A stretch of DNA of 24,215 bases from JACVRN01 sp035276685 (GTDB taxonomy: Bacteria; Acidobacteriota; Blastocatellia; Pyrinomonadales; Pyrinomonadaceae): assembly GCA_035276685.1 (NCBI GenBank), contig DATELK010000046.1, forward strand, positions 1 through 24,215. Reading direction: 5' to 3'. This document shows positions 1 through 7,921 of the stretch, in pieces (position 1 is the stretch's first letter; each line of letters begins with the position of its first letter). Below the pieces are notes generated by a model that worked only from the letters and a program-made list of their open reading frames with translations, ran no database searches and was not told where the DNA came from. Made by a program: the position numbers and the translations under genes.

Positions 1-67
1 CGGGCGGGTCTCTAACATCCATCATGGCTCTACTCGCACTAATACCCGCCCGCTACCGCAGGCGGTA
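1..67. repeat. Two small inverted repeats at window start
   Basis: CGGGCGGGT (1-9) is the exact reverse complement of ACCCGCCCG (44-52), giving a 9-bp stem with a 34-nt loop. It is followed by TACCG (54-58) pairing with CGGTA (63-67). No T-tract follows directly, so a terminator call is weak. The left side is cut by the window edge, so whether this belongs to an upstream gene cannot be judged. Confidence 0.35.
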
Positions 68-83
68 CTGACCTGCTTCTCCC

Positions 84-107
84 TTTGCCTTTTCACTTTT
101 GCCTTTT
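84..107. repeat. Short T-rich direct repeat before helicase start
   Basis: TTTGCCTTTT occurs at 84-93 and again at 98-107, with a 14-nt period, just upstream of the helicase start. It has no recognisable Shine-Dalgarno or promoter role. It may be part of a dispersed intergenic repeat, but only this copy is visible here. Confidence 0.3.
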
Positions 108-118
108 AGAATGACGGC

Positions 119-1063
119 ATGCCACGCCAGCGTGTTAACAAAGAGCGCCGCAGGCGCGACGATAAGAGGAAGGACGAGCGAGGCAAAGGCGGGCGACGCG
201 ATGACGCAAGACGCGGTGGCGCGTCCCGCGAGCGCTCGCCCGAGCCCACGCCAGCGCAGGGCCGCCCGCAGGCCGTCGCGCGCGAGTTGCGCCGCCTTCT
301 GGAAGGGATAGGCCAGCCCGCGCCCTCTCCCTTTAAGCCCGACCCTTTTCAACTTGAGGCGCTCGCCGCCTTGGAGTACGAGGACGTGCTGGTGACAGCG
401 CCCACTGGGAGCGGCAAGACCTGGATTGCGCGCGAGGAAATCCGGCGTCTTCTCTCAGCAGGCCGCCGCGCCTGGTACACGAGCCCCTTGAAGGCCCTGA
501 CCAACTCCAAGTACACGGAGTTCTCGGCAGAGTTCGGTGCCGAACAGGTAGGCATTCTGACAGGCGACCGAAAAGAGAATCCGGACGCTCCGCTCATCGT
601 CGGCACGACGGAAATCTACCGCAACCAGCTTTTCGACTCTCTACGCAGCGGCACCAACATCCGCGCAGACCTCGTTGTCCTTGATGAAGCTCACTATCTA
701 GCGGACGAAGACCGTGGACACGTCTGGGAAGAGGCCATCATTCTGTCGCCCCCGCGCATACGGCTGCTGCTGCTGTCGGCCACGATAGGAAACGCGGAGG
801 AGTTTGCCGCGTGGATGGAAGAGGTGCGGGGCGTGCGTTGCGGAGTCGTGGCGCGACCGGGCGCTCGGCCAGTCCCGCTTCGCGCAGCCTTTCTATACCC
901 TGACGGAAACCTCGCGCCTCTCCTGGACGAGCGCGGCGGCTTGAATCCGGAGATAGCGCGGCTCGTGGAGAGAGAGAAGGCTGCGCGGCGCGAAAGAGAC
1001 GAGCGCAGGCAGGGAGGCCGCACCTGGCGCTCTCGCAGAGGCGGAGGAGGTGGCGCGCGTTGA
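119..1063 (+). CDS. DEAD/DEAH-box helicase, N-terminal ATPase half (Ski2-like)
   Basis: This is the first RecA-like lobe of a superfamily 2 Ski2/Dob10-type helicase, expected to unwind RNA (or DNA) using ATP in the cytoplasm. Visible motifs are Walker A TAPTGSGKT (residues 93-101), motif II DEAH (189-192) and motif III SAT (220-222). The first 70 residues are a low-complexity Arg/Lys-rich tail, probably nucleic-acid binding. The frame ends in an Arg/Gly-rich stretch at TGA 1061-1063, before motifs IV-VI, and those are encoded in another frame by the next ORF. The two were probably one gene, or one split gene acting together. The ATG at 119 is the first in-frame start; no clear Shine-Dalgarno is visible. 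Family assignment is confident. Whether the protein is truncated in the cell is not known. Confidence 0.85.
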   Translation: MPRQRVNKERRRRDDKRKDERGKGGRRDDARRGGASRERSPEPTPAQGRPQAVARELRRLLEGIGQPAPSPFKPDPFQLEALAALEYEDVLVTAPTGSGKTWIAREEIRRLLSAGRRAWYTSPLKALTNSKYTEFSAEFGAEQVGILTGDRKENPDAPLIVGTTEIYRNQLFDSLRSGTNIRADLVVLDEAHYLADEDRGHVWEEAIILSPPRIRLLLLSATIGNAEEFAAWMEEVRGVRCGVVARPGARPVPLRAAFLYPDGNLAPLLDERGGLNPEIARLVEREKAARRERDERRQGGRTWRSRRGGGGGAR

Positions 1064-2922
1064 AGCTCAACATGCCGGAGATGCCGCCCGGTCAATTACT
1101 GTCCGCGCTTGGCAGTTACAACCTGCTGCCCGCCATAGTCTTTCTGCCTACGCGCAGGCGCTGCGACCAGGCGGCCTCTGAAGCTGCCATGACTAGACGA
1201 GACGACAAGGCGGAGCGGCGCGACGCACGACGCGCAGTGCTTAGAAGCTTTCTTGAGCAGCATCCGGAAGTGCGCGGCCATCGTCACTGGGACACAATCA
1301 TTCGCGGCGGAGTCGCGGCACACCACGCGGGCCACATCCCGGCGTGGAAGCTCGTCATAGAGCAGTTGATGAGCGCGGGCCTGCTGGACGCAATCTTTGC
1401 CACGGCGACCGTAGCGGCTGGCGTGGACTTCCCTGCGCGCACGGTCGTCATCACCAACGTAGACCAGCGCACTGGAAGCGGCTGGCGCGCTCTCTCGGCA
1501 TCGGAGCTGCAACAGATGACGGGCCGGGCCGGAAGGCGCGGGCGTGACCGCGTAGGCTTCATAGTCGCCGCGCCCGCCCTTCATCAAGACCCGGAGCGTA
1601 TAGCCCTTTTACTTGAAGCCCCGCCCGACCCTCTTCAGAGCCAGTTTCGAGCGACCTACTCGACGCTGCTGAACCTGCTGGACGCTTACCGCAGCTTCTC
1701 GCACGTGCGCGACATAGCAGAGCGCAGCTTTGCCTACCGCGACACGGCGCGGCGCATCACGCGCCTTGAGAGAGAGCGCGACGCCAGTGAGCTAGAGATA
1801 AAGAGAAAGCTGGAAGAGGCCGGGTGTCATCTTCCTGTTGAAGTTGCGCGAGGGCTTGAGCGGCTGGCGAGCGCACGCCAGCACCTGCTTGAGACTTTGC
1901 CGCAGACGCGCGCGGAGATGCTGCTCGGCTGGCTCGACGAGGTTGTCACGCCGGGGCGAGTCGTGGGTCTTGGGCGACAGGGCAGGCGGCTCGCTCTTGT
2001 CATGCGTCGTCGCGGAACTGCTTTCGTAGGCATGCGCGAGGACGGGCGCGGCGTGAACCTCGCGCTCGATAGAGTCGGGCGCGTTTATGAGAGCAAGTAT
2101 CAGCTTGACGAAGAGTCAATCGAGCGCGCCTTCAGAGAGACGCACGAAGGCGCGAACAAGCCTCTTGCCGAGCCCAGGCTGCGCGAAGCGCGCTCTTCGG
2201 AAGATGACGCCGTGACTATCCTGAACGACATGATTGACACGCTCGCGCCGAAGAATTTGAGCGAGACGGAGAAGGGGCTGTGCGCCGACGCGCTCTGGTC
2301 TGTGATAGCTGACGCAGAAAGTGTTGAGCGGGCCGAGCGCCGCATAGAAGCTCTGCGCTCGCAGGTCTGGCAGCCCTTTGAGCAGAGGGCGCGCGTGCTG
2401 GCGGCTTTTGATTATCTGGACTTCGCAGCGGAGCGCGTCACGGAGAGAGGCAAGTGGCTGGCAGACCTCCACGTTGACCGCACGCTGCTGGTGGGCGAAG
2501 CCGTCAGGCACGGCCTCTTCGATTCGTTGGACGCCCCGCGTGCCGCAGGGCTCATGGCAGCGCTCGCGGCGGACGAAGACCGGGACTACGGCGAGCTTGA
2601 GCTAAACGATAAGCTCGTAGACACGCTCGCTCGCTTTGACGAAGTGGCGTATAGAGTCGCCACGGAAGAGTGGAAGCAGGGGCTTGAGCCCGCGCCTGAG
2701 ATAAACTTTTCTGCCGCCGCGACGGCCTCACACTGGGCTGAGGGGCTTGACTGGACAGACCTTGTGCAGGAGACGCGCGCCGAAGAGGGCGACCTTGTAA
2801 GAATGCTCTCTCGCACGGGCGAATCGCTCTTGCAGATTGCGGGGCTCAGGCACGCGCAGCCTGCCGCAGCCCGTAGCGCCGAGCGCGCGGCCGAAGCCAT
2901 CCTGCGCGAGCCCGTGCGTTAA
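1060..2922 (+). CDS. Ski2-like helicase, C-terminal half with DSHCT domain
   Basis: This ORF supplies what the preceding one lacks. It begins near motif IV (LLPAIVFLPTRRRCDQ, about residues 22-37), carries motif VI QMTGRAGRRG (152-161), and ends with a DSHCT-like helical region whose last 40 residues (GDLVRMLSRTGESLLQIAGL) are typical of Ski2/Mtr4/HelY proteins. The given start is TTG 1060, overlapping the upstream TGA (TTGA). A purine-rich GGAGGAGG lies 9-10 nt before it, so termination-reinitiation is possible. Equally, one missing base in the G-rich stretch 1041-1053 would join both frames into one protein of roughly 935 residues. Its stop is 22 nt before the SGNH gene, so co-transcription is likely. 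Confidence 0.85.
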   Translation: MKLNMPEMPPGQLLSALGSYNLLPAIVFLPTRRRCDQAASEAAMTRRDDKAERRDARRAVLRSFLEQHPEVRGHRHWDTIIRGGVAAHHAGHIPAWKLVIEQLMSAGLLDAIFATATVAAGVDFPARTVVITNVDQRTGSGWRALSASELQQMTGRAGRRGRDRVGFIVAAPALHQDPERIALLLEAPPDPLQSQFRATYSTLLNLLDAYRSFSHVRDIAERSFAYRDTARRITRLERERDASELEIKRKLEEAGCHLPVEVARGLERLASARQHLLETLPQTRAEMLLGWLDEVVTPGRVVGLGRQGRRLALVMRRRGTAFVGMREDGRGVNLALDRVGRVYESKYQLDEESIERAFRETHEGANKPLAEPRLREARSSEDDAVTILNDMIDTLAPKNLSETEKGLCADALWSVIADAESVERAERRIEALRSQVWQPFEQRARVLAAFDYLDFAAERVTERGKWLADLHVDRTLLVGEAVRHGLFDSLDAPRAAGLMAALAADEDRDYGELELNDKLVDTLARFDEVAYRVATEEWKQGLEPAPEINFSAAATASHWAEGLDWTDLVQETRAEEGDLVRMLSRTGESLLQIAGLRHAQPAAARSAERAAEAILREPVR

Positions 2923-2944
2923 GAAGGAGAGGGGAAGAGGTGAG

Positions 2945-3700
2945 ATGAGTAGTGCTCTGAATTCAAATCTCCTGCGGCTGAGCGCGGCGCTTTTATCCTT
3001 CCTCTTTTTCCTGCCCGTATCTTGCGCGAGACCACAAAGGGGAGGAAGCAAGCCCGAGATGAAAGAGAGTGAAAAGGGGCGCGCGGTTGTTTACGCCGCG
3101 CTGGGTGACTCGACGGGCGTGGGCGTAGGAGCGCGTGAGGGAGGCTACGTGATTCGCCTCTTCAACCGCATGAACGAGCTGCGCCCGGGCTCAAAGTTGA
3201 CGAACGCGTGCGTGAGCGGCGCGACCACGGATGACGTGCTTCGCAGTCAGGTGGAACAGGCGCTCGCCGCCCGTCCCAACCTCATCACGCTCGGCATAGG
3301 CATCAACGACGTGGGGCACGGGATGAGCCCTGAGACCTTCGCGCGCAACTACGAGTCAATCATCAAGCGGCTCAAGACGGCGAGCGCGCCCGTCATCGTC
3401 ACGAACATTCCGGACATAAGCCTCGCGCCCGTTGTGCCGCCCGCCTCTCGCGCAGAAGCCGTGCGCCGCATACGTCTCTTTAACGAGCGCATCGCGGAGA
3501 TTGCCGCTCGCCACGGCCTGCTCCTGGTAGATGCTTTCAAGGCCACGGGCGAAGCTATCCCTTCGCGTCCTGATTTCTTCTCCGACGACGGCTTTCATCC
3601 TTCGGACGCGGGCTACGAGTACTGGGCAGAGGCCATGTGGCCCACAGTGAAGAAGGCCATAGAAGAGAACTTACTGGCGATGCGCCGTGACACCAGATGA
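2945..3700 (+). CDS. SGNH/GDSL-family hydrolase, probable lipoprotein
   Basis: This is a secreted esterase/lipase-like hydrolase of the SGNH (GDSL) superfamily, 251 aa. The catalytic blocks are visible: GDS with nucleophile Ser56 (residues 54-56), GIND with Asn121 (block III), and D215-x-x-H218 in DDGFHP (block V). The N-terminus has a hydrophobic segment (9-25) ending LPVSC with Cys27, so a lipoprotein signal is likely, although Pro at -3 is not canonical. The frame is open back to 2837, but ATG 2945 is chosen because a strong purine-rich site (GGAGAGGGGAAGAGG) precedes it and it starts a proper signal peptide. Substrate unknown; cell-wall or lipid esters are possible. The next gene overlaps it by ATGA. 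Confidence 0.88.
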   Translation: MSSALNSNLLRLSAALLSFLFFLPVSCARPQRGGSKPEMKESEKGRAVVYAALGDSTGVGVGAREGGYVIRLFNRMNELRPGSKLTNACVSGATTDDVLRSQVEQALAARPNLITLGIGINDVGHGMSPETFARNYESIIKRLKTASAPVIVTNIPDISLAPVVPPASRAEAVRRIRLFNERIAEIAARHGLLLVDAFKATGEAIPSRPDFFSDDGFHPSDAGYEYWAEAMWPTVKKAIEENLLAMRRDTR

Positions 3701-4788
3701 GCGAGCCATACAGAATTGAAGAGAGCCTTGCGCGGGCCCGCACCCTGCCCGCGCACCTTTACACTGACCCGCGCTTTCTCGAAGAAGAGAAGGCCAGGGT
3801 CTTCTCTCGCACATGGCAGTTAGTAGGACGCAGCCTTCAGGTCAAAGAGCCCGGGCAGTATTTCACGGCGACGGTGGGTGACGAACCTCTTCTGATTGTG
3901 CGCGGGACGGATGAACGTTTGCGCGCCTTCTCTAACGTCTGCCGTCACAGGGCCGGGCCTGTGGCCGAAGGCGAGGGCGCGCGTAAATCATTTCGCTGCG
4001 GCTATCACGGCTGGAGCTACAATTTGGAAGGGCGGCTCGTCCACACGCCCGAGTTCAACGGCGTGGAGAACTTCAGCCGCGAAGAGAACTGTTTGCCCGA
4101 GTTCAGGGTTGAGACTTGGGGCTCGCTCGTCTTTGTTAATCTTGACAGGGAGGCTGAGCCGCTTCTTCAAACTCTCGAAGACCTGCCGGAGCTTGTCGGC
4201 AATCGTGACTTCGGGTCGATGCGGTTGGCAGCGCGGCGCGACTGGTTCGTCAACTGCAACTGGAAGGTCTACGTTGACAACTACCTCGAAGGCTATCACA
4301 TCCCCATAGTCCACCCGTCGCTCAACCGCGAGCTTGATTACGATGAGTACCGCACGGAGACACGGCGCTTCTATTCGATTCAGCACTCGCCTATCAGGCG
4401 TGACCGCGCAGAGAGGCTAAAGGTCAACGACGAGACGGGAGAGGACGAGGCGCAGTACTTCTGGCTCTTCCCAAACCTGATGCTCAACGTCTACCCGGAC
4501 AACTACTCCACGAACCTGATTGTGCCGATTGACGAGAGCCGCACGCTGACCGTCTTCGAGTGGTACTTTCTCAACCCCGAACGGGACGAGACGAAAGAGG
4601 CCATAGCTCGCACCGTTGAGTTCAGCGACGAGATACAGCTTGAGGACATAAAGATTTGCGAGGCCGTGCAGAGGGGCCTGCGCTCTCGCACCTACTCGCA
4701 GGGGCGCTACTCGGTCAGGCGCGAAAACGGCGTGCATCACTTTCATAGACTGCTGGCGGAATTTCTCGCGAGGAAAGAAGAGAATTAA
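3697..4788 (+). CDS. Rieske [2Fe-2S] ring-hydroxylating oxygenase, alpha subunit
   Basis: This is the catalytic subunit of a Rieske non-haem iron oxygenase, 363 aa. The Rieske cluster ligands are C82-x-H84 and C101-x2-H104. The mononuclear iron ligands are H201 and H206 in DNYLEGYHIPIVH, plus D317 in LEDIKICEAVQRGL. The sequence after D317 (QRGLRSRTYSQGR) resembles the choline/carnitine-monooxygenase and GbcA branch more than classic aromatic dioxygenases, but the substrate cannot be read from sequence. No beta subunit or reductase gene lies in the window, so electrons must come from elsewhere. The start overlaps the SGNH stop (ATGA). The stop codon TAA lies inside the left arm of palindromic repeat A1, so the last codons (EEN) are repeat-derived. 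Confidence 0.93.
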   Translation: MSEPYRIEESLARARTLPAHLYTDPRFLEEEKARVFSRTWQLVGRSLQVKEPGQYFTATVGDEPLLIVRGTDERLRAFSNVCRHRAGPVAEGEGARKSFRCGYHGWSYNLEGRLVHTPEFNGVENFSREENCLPEFRVETWGSLVFVNLDREAEPLLQTLEDLPELVGNRDFGSMRLAARRDWFVNCNWKVYVDNYLEGYHIPIVHPSLNRELDYDEYRTETRRFYSIQHSPIRRDRAERLKVNDETGEDEAQYFWLFPNLMLNVYPDNYSTNLIVPIDESRTLTVFEWYFLNPERDETKEAIARTVEFSDEIQLEDIKICEAVQRGLRSRTYSQGRYSVRRENGVHHFHRLLAEFLARKEEN

Positions 4789-4876
4789 CAGGGATAGACA
4801 GGATGAACAGGATAAAAGAGAGAGCAATCCGTCTGCTTTTATCCTGTCTATCCTGTCTATCCCTGTTAATTCTCTT
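4778..4876. repeat. Palindromic repeat family A, copy 1
   Basis: A 41-nt left arm (4778-4818) and a 41-nt right arm (4836-4876) are reverse complements with about two mismatches, around a 17-nt loop. The arm core is AATTAACAGGGATAGACAGG, followed by further GGATAGACA-like 9-mers, so each arm is itself a short tandem array. It lies between the Rieske gene (whose TAA is in the left arm) and ispH. It would form a very stable hairpin in RNA from either strand. Related copies are at 17106-17237 and 21064-21152. Confidence 0.9.
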
Positions 4877-4930
4877 CGTGCTAAGATAATCGCGGTTGGG
4901 AAATATGAGTGAGAAGGTAGAAAGGTAAAG

Positions 4931-5794
4931 ATGGAAGTTCTTTTGGCTGACGAGTTCGGCTTCTGCTTCGGCGTAGAGCGTGCCGTGGAGATGGTCGAGG
5001 ACGCTCTGGAGGAGGGCGCGACCGTGCGCTCCCTGGGCGCGCTCATACACAACACGCAGGAGATGAAGCGGCTGGAAGCGGAAGGCGTCAGAACCATCAA
5101 CGCGCCCGAAGAGGCTACGGGCGACGTGACGGCCGTCATTCGCGCGCACGGCGTCACTCCGCTGGTTCAGCTTGAATTGGAAGCGCGTGCCTCGCGCGTC
5201 ATAGACGCCACCTGCCCTTTCGTGACAAAGGTGCAGAAGCTGGCCGAGCGCGCAGCCGCGCAGGGCCGTGACGTGGTCGTGGCAGGAAACCCTGACCACC
5301 CCGAGATGATTGGCGTCGTCGGCTACGCGCCCAGTAACACTTACGTCGTGCGCGACGCGGGCGAAGTGGCAAACCTTCCGCAGCTTCACGCGCCGATTGT
5401 GCTTTCGCAGACGACCATCAAGCTTCAGACGTTTCAAGAGGTCGCGGAAGCAGTCCGCGCCAAAGCCGATACGGAGCCGCAGGTCATCAACACCATCTGC
5501 TCTGCCACGCGCGACAGGCAGGACGCGGCGCGTGCGCTGGCCGGGCACGTTGACGCCTTTTACATCATAGGCGGCCGCCACTCTTCAAACAGCGTGAAGC
5601 TGCTGGCCGTCTGCAAGGAGCAGTGCGAGAAGAGCTTTCTGGTCGAGACGGCGGACGAGATTAATCCTGCGGATTTGGAAAACGTGGAGCGCGTAGGTGT
5701 GACGGCCGGAGCATCGACTCCGAACTGGCTCATCAATCAGGTCGTGGACAGACTGCACGAGATTGGCCGCGAGCGAGAAGCGGTCGTCGCTTAA
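4931..5794 (+). CDS. ispH: 4-hydroxy-3-methylbut-2-enyl diphosphate reductase (IspH/LytB)
   Basis: This is the last enzyme of the MEP isoprenoid pathway. It reduces HMBPP to IPP and DMAPP with a [4Fe-4S] cluster in the cytosol. The three cluster cysteines are visible: C12 (GFCFGVERA), C95 (DATCPFV) and C190 (TICSATRDRQ). The family signatures LIHNTQEM, HPEMIGVVGY and SNS are also present. The length of 287 aa is normal. ATG 4931 follows an AAGGTA-type purine stretch. The gene stands alone, flanked by repeat A1 upstream and repeat C downstream, and converges on the minus-strand 62-aa gene. Confidence 0.97.
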   Translation: MEVLLADEFGFCFGVERAVEMVEDALEEGATVRSLGALIHNTQEMKRLEAEGVRTINAPEEATGDVTAVIRAHGVTPLVQLELEARASRVIDATCPFVTKVQKLAERAAAQGRDVVVAGNPDHPEMIGVVGYAPSNTYVVRDAGEVANLPQLHAPIVLSQTTIKLQTFQEVAEAVRAKADTEPQVINTICSATRDRQDAARALAGHVDAFYIIGGRHSSNSVKLLAVCKEQCEKSFLVETADEINPADLENVERVGVTAGASTPNWLINQVVDRLHEIGREREAVVA

Positions 5795-5813
5795 TTAAGA
5801 GAGAAGTAACAAA

Positions 5814-5882
5814 TAAACACACCAACAGGCACGAAGAAAAAGAACGCTCGTTTCAGTTTCTTCGTGCCTGTTGGTGTGTTTA
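5814..5882. repeat. Palindromic repeat family C between convergent genes
   Basis: Perfect 26-bp inverted repeat: left arm 5814-5839 (core CACCAACAGGCACGAAG), right arm 5857-5882, loop 17 nt. It lies 19 nt after the ispH stop and 11 nt before the stop of the convergent minus-strand gene, so it could act as a bidirectional terminator, though the arms are not followed by a long T-tract. Only one copy is in the window. Confidence 0.85.
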
Positions 5883-5892
5883 GCGGCTCTCG

Positions 5893-6081
5893 TTACTCTT
5901 CGCTGGCGTTGTCCTGCACGCCCGTCATGGGGCCTGCGTCGAGGATAGTGCTCATGCCTTCATTCTCTTCGCCGCCCGTCGGCGCGTTCGGCTCGTCAGC
6001 TTCGCCCTGCTGCTCAAGACGCGACGCCTCGTCGGCCATCTCATCGTTAGAGCCGTGCCTGCCCTGCTCTTCAGATTTCAT
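5893..6081 (-). CDS. Small acidic hypothetical protein
   Basis: 62 aa, very rich in Glu/Asp/Gly and probably disordered. No family recognised. Its ATG (6079-6081) sits inside the last codons of the upstream 207-aa gene (11-nt overlap), with GAGCGAGGAAG directly before it, which suggests translational coupling. It ends 11 nt from repeat C. The overlap and codon composition favour a real gene, but a protein this short and biased could be spurious. Confidence 0.5.
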   Translation of the reverse strand: MKSEEQGRHGSNDEMADEASRLEQQGEADEPNAPTGGEENEGMSTILDAGPMTGVQDNASEE

Positions 6082-6694
6082 CTTCCTCGCTCTCGTCCGC
6101 CTGATTAAGCGCGCTCACGACCTGTCGCGCAAGCTCCGAGTCGTACTCCGTGGCCTGACGCTCAAGCGCGTCGCGCGCAATCTCCGCGTCAATCGGGTCG
6201 CTCAGCAGTTGCAGGAGCGTGGTTGTCTGCGACTGCGCCAGAGCTTCCTGCGCCAGCGCTCGCACGACCGGATGATTCGAGCGCGCAAGCTCGCATACTT
6301 CGCTCGGCGCAAACCTGACGGAAAGGGCGTCGGCCAGAGTGTCTATGCGCCTGAAGTCGCGCGTCCTGTAGGCGCGTGCCACCAGTTGTGTAAAGACCTC
6401 GGCCGATTGCGTCTGGCTCTCAAGAACCGAAGCTGTGACTTCAGCCATGCGTTGCAGCCCCACAGACTGTTCCGTGTTCAGGGAAGCGCCAGCCTCCACG
6501 GCCCGCTCGTCCAGCACCGAAAGCAGGCGGCTCAGCTCCCAATCGGCGCGTGCGTCGTATCTGACACCGCCGCGCGCCTCTGTCGGAGCCACAGACTGCT
6601 GCAAAGCAGAGACGATGAGGCTGCGCGTGGTGGAGCGCAGGCCTTCCCAAACGCTGGCCACCTGCGCCCCGAAATCTTCAATCATCACTCTCAA
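6071..6694 (-). CDS. Hypothetical helical protein
   Basis: 207 aa, no recognised family. It is predicted largely alpha-helical with Ala/Leu/Gln/Glu-rich stretches. Residues about 120-200 (NHPVVRALAQEAL, then DPIDAEIARDALERQA) look like two or three HEAT-like helical pairs, and the C-terminus is acidic (ESEEDE). The start is uncertain: TTG at 6692-6694 has AAGGGAG 8 nt upstream, while in-frame GTG (6688) and ATG (6685) follow closely. I keep the TTG because of the site spacing. It is coupled to the small acidic protein downstream. No membrane segment or signal peptide is seen, so it is probably cytoplasmic. Confidence 0.7.
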   Translation of the reverse strand: MRVMIEDFGAQVASVWEGLRSTTRSLIVSALQQSVAPTEARGGVRYDARADWELSRLLSVLDERAVEAGASLNTEQSVGLQRMAEVTASVLESQTQSAEVFTQLVARAYRTRDFRRIDTLADALSVRFAPSEVCELARSNHPVVRALAQEALAQSQTTTLLQLLSDPIDAEIARDALERQATEYDSELARQVVSALNQADESEEDEI

Positions 6695-6758
6695 TAAAAT
6701 TTCTCCCTTGAAAGGCCCGCGCCATGACAGCCGTGCGCCTTTCGTCAGCTACTATAAC

Positions 6759-7913
6759 TTATACGGCCTTCACCAACCTAGCGCGCAAGGGCTCTGCCCT
6801 GAACCGCTTTTTAAGGCGCAGGAAGGGGCGCTCAAGCAGATAGAAGGAGAGCGCGGCGGCGATAAAGGTCAGGCAAAGGTAAGCCAAGTCCGAGAAGATG
6901 TTCAGGTCTGGCAGGAGCCTTATCATCAGGCTGCGAACAGGCCAGTGCAGCAGGTAAAGGCCGTAGGAGATTTTGCCTACCCAGACCAGAGGGCCGTAGT
7001 TAAGGATTGCGAGCGCGGGCCTCAGCGGGGCGTAAAAGAGCATCAGTATAATCAGTGCCACCGAGACAGAAATCGTCGTGAACCCTGCCAGGTAAAGGAG
7101 CGGCCCCGTGTGCTCCATCATGATTAGAATGGCCGCGAGGGTCAGAACCGCGAGCGCGGCCAGCGCTTTGACCACTCTCGCGCCCCACGGCCTGAAGGGC
7201 AGCCATCCCCACAAGAGCAGAAGGCTCAGCAGACAGCCCGCAAGCAGCGAGTCGGCACGCGTGTCCGTGCCGTAATACATTCGCCTCGCCGACACGCCCT
7301 CAAGCGTCATCCATATTCGTAGCAGCGAGACGCCCGCGACGGCCAGCGCCAGAAAGAGTATCGTTCGCCTGCGGCCTAAATTTAACCTCAGTGCGAGGCT
7401 CAGGAGCAGGGGCCAGAAGATGTAGAACTGCTCTTCTATCGCGAGCGACCAGGTGATGCCGAGCGGTGTAATCTGATAGTCAGGGTTAAAGGCTATGACC
7501 CAGTTGGTCGCGTAAAAGAGGGCCGGTACGATGCTGAAAAGGATGCCCGCCTTTCTGTCAGGCGGGGCGGCTAGAAGAGCATAGAGCGCGGTTAAAGTTA
7601 TTAGAAGAAAGAGTGCCGGAAAGAGCCTCAGCACCCTGCGCAGGTAGAAGTTCTTAAGGCTGATGGCGTGCGACTGTTCCCACTCCTGCACGAGAAGGGT
7701 CGTAATCAAAAACCCGCTCAGCACGAAGAATATGTCCACGCCTATGAAGCCGCCCGGCAGAAACCAGAGCCGGTTGACGTGCGAAGGCGAGTGATGCTCA
7801 AGTATGAGCAGAATCGAGATGCCCCGCAGCCCGTCGAGCGCCGGACGGTAGCCTAATTTGAATCCGGTATGAGGCGTGCCGACGATTGGTGTGGCTGGAG
7901 TGATGCTCGACAT
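6759..7913 (-). CDS. Acyltransferase 3 family membrane protein (OafA/YrhL-like)
   Basis: Integral-membrane acyltransferase, 384 aa, which likely O-acylates a cell-surface polysaccharide, peptidoglycan or lipid. The N-terminus has the family signature: GYRPALDGLRG with R30-x10-H41 (catalytic-site histidine in LEHHSPSH), then PGGFIGVDIFFVLSGFLI (about 51-68). About ten hydrophobic segments follow, ending in a basic tail. There is no C-terminal SGNH domain fused to it. The ORF is open to 7964, but those extra 17 codons lie in repeat B1, so ATG 7911-7913 is chosen. No Shine-Dalgarno is visible because the repeat arm ends 8 nt upstream. The acyl acceptor is not predictable. Confidence 0.9.
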   Translation of the reverse strand: MSSITPATPIVGTPHTGFKLGYRPALDGLRGISILLILEHHSPSHVNRLWFLPGGFIGVDIFFVLSGFLITTLLVQEWEQSHAISLKNFYLRRVLRLFPALFLLITLTALYALLAAPPDRKAGILFSIVPALFYATNWVIAFNPDYQITPLGITWSLAIEEQFYIFWPLLLSLALRLNLGRRRTILFLALAVAGVSLLRIWMTLEGVSARRMYYGTDTRADSLLAGCLLSLLLLWGWLPFRPWGARVVKALAALAVLTLAAILIMMEHTGPLLYLAGFTTISVSVALIILMLFYAPLRPALAILNYGPLVWVGKISYGLYLLHWPVRSLMIRLLPDLNIFSDLAYLCLTFIAAALSFYLLERPFLRLKKRFRAEPLRARLVKAV

Positions 7914-7921
7914 TAAGAAAC

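Noticed and set aside
2837..2944. Upstream extension of the SGNH hydrolase
   Set aside because: It overlaps the helicase end. ATG 2945 has a strong ribosome site and begins the signal peptide.
4778..4876. 9-mer arrays in repeat A considered as CRISPR-like
   Set aside because: Units are 9 nt with no spacers of constant length; they are arms of one palindrome and no cas gene is near.
4417..5157. Long minus-strand ORF (246 aa) across the Rieske/ispH junction
   Set aside because: It overlaps two clear plus-strand genes and a repeat, has low-complexity composition and no recognisable domain.
5864..6697. Plus-strand ORF of 277 aa opposite the helical protein
   Set aside because: Basic, Cys/Arg/Ser-rich composition typical of antisense frames, and no ribosome site. 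The minus strand has coding-like helical sequence and coupled starts.
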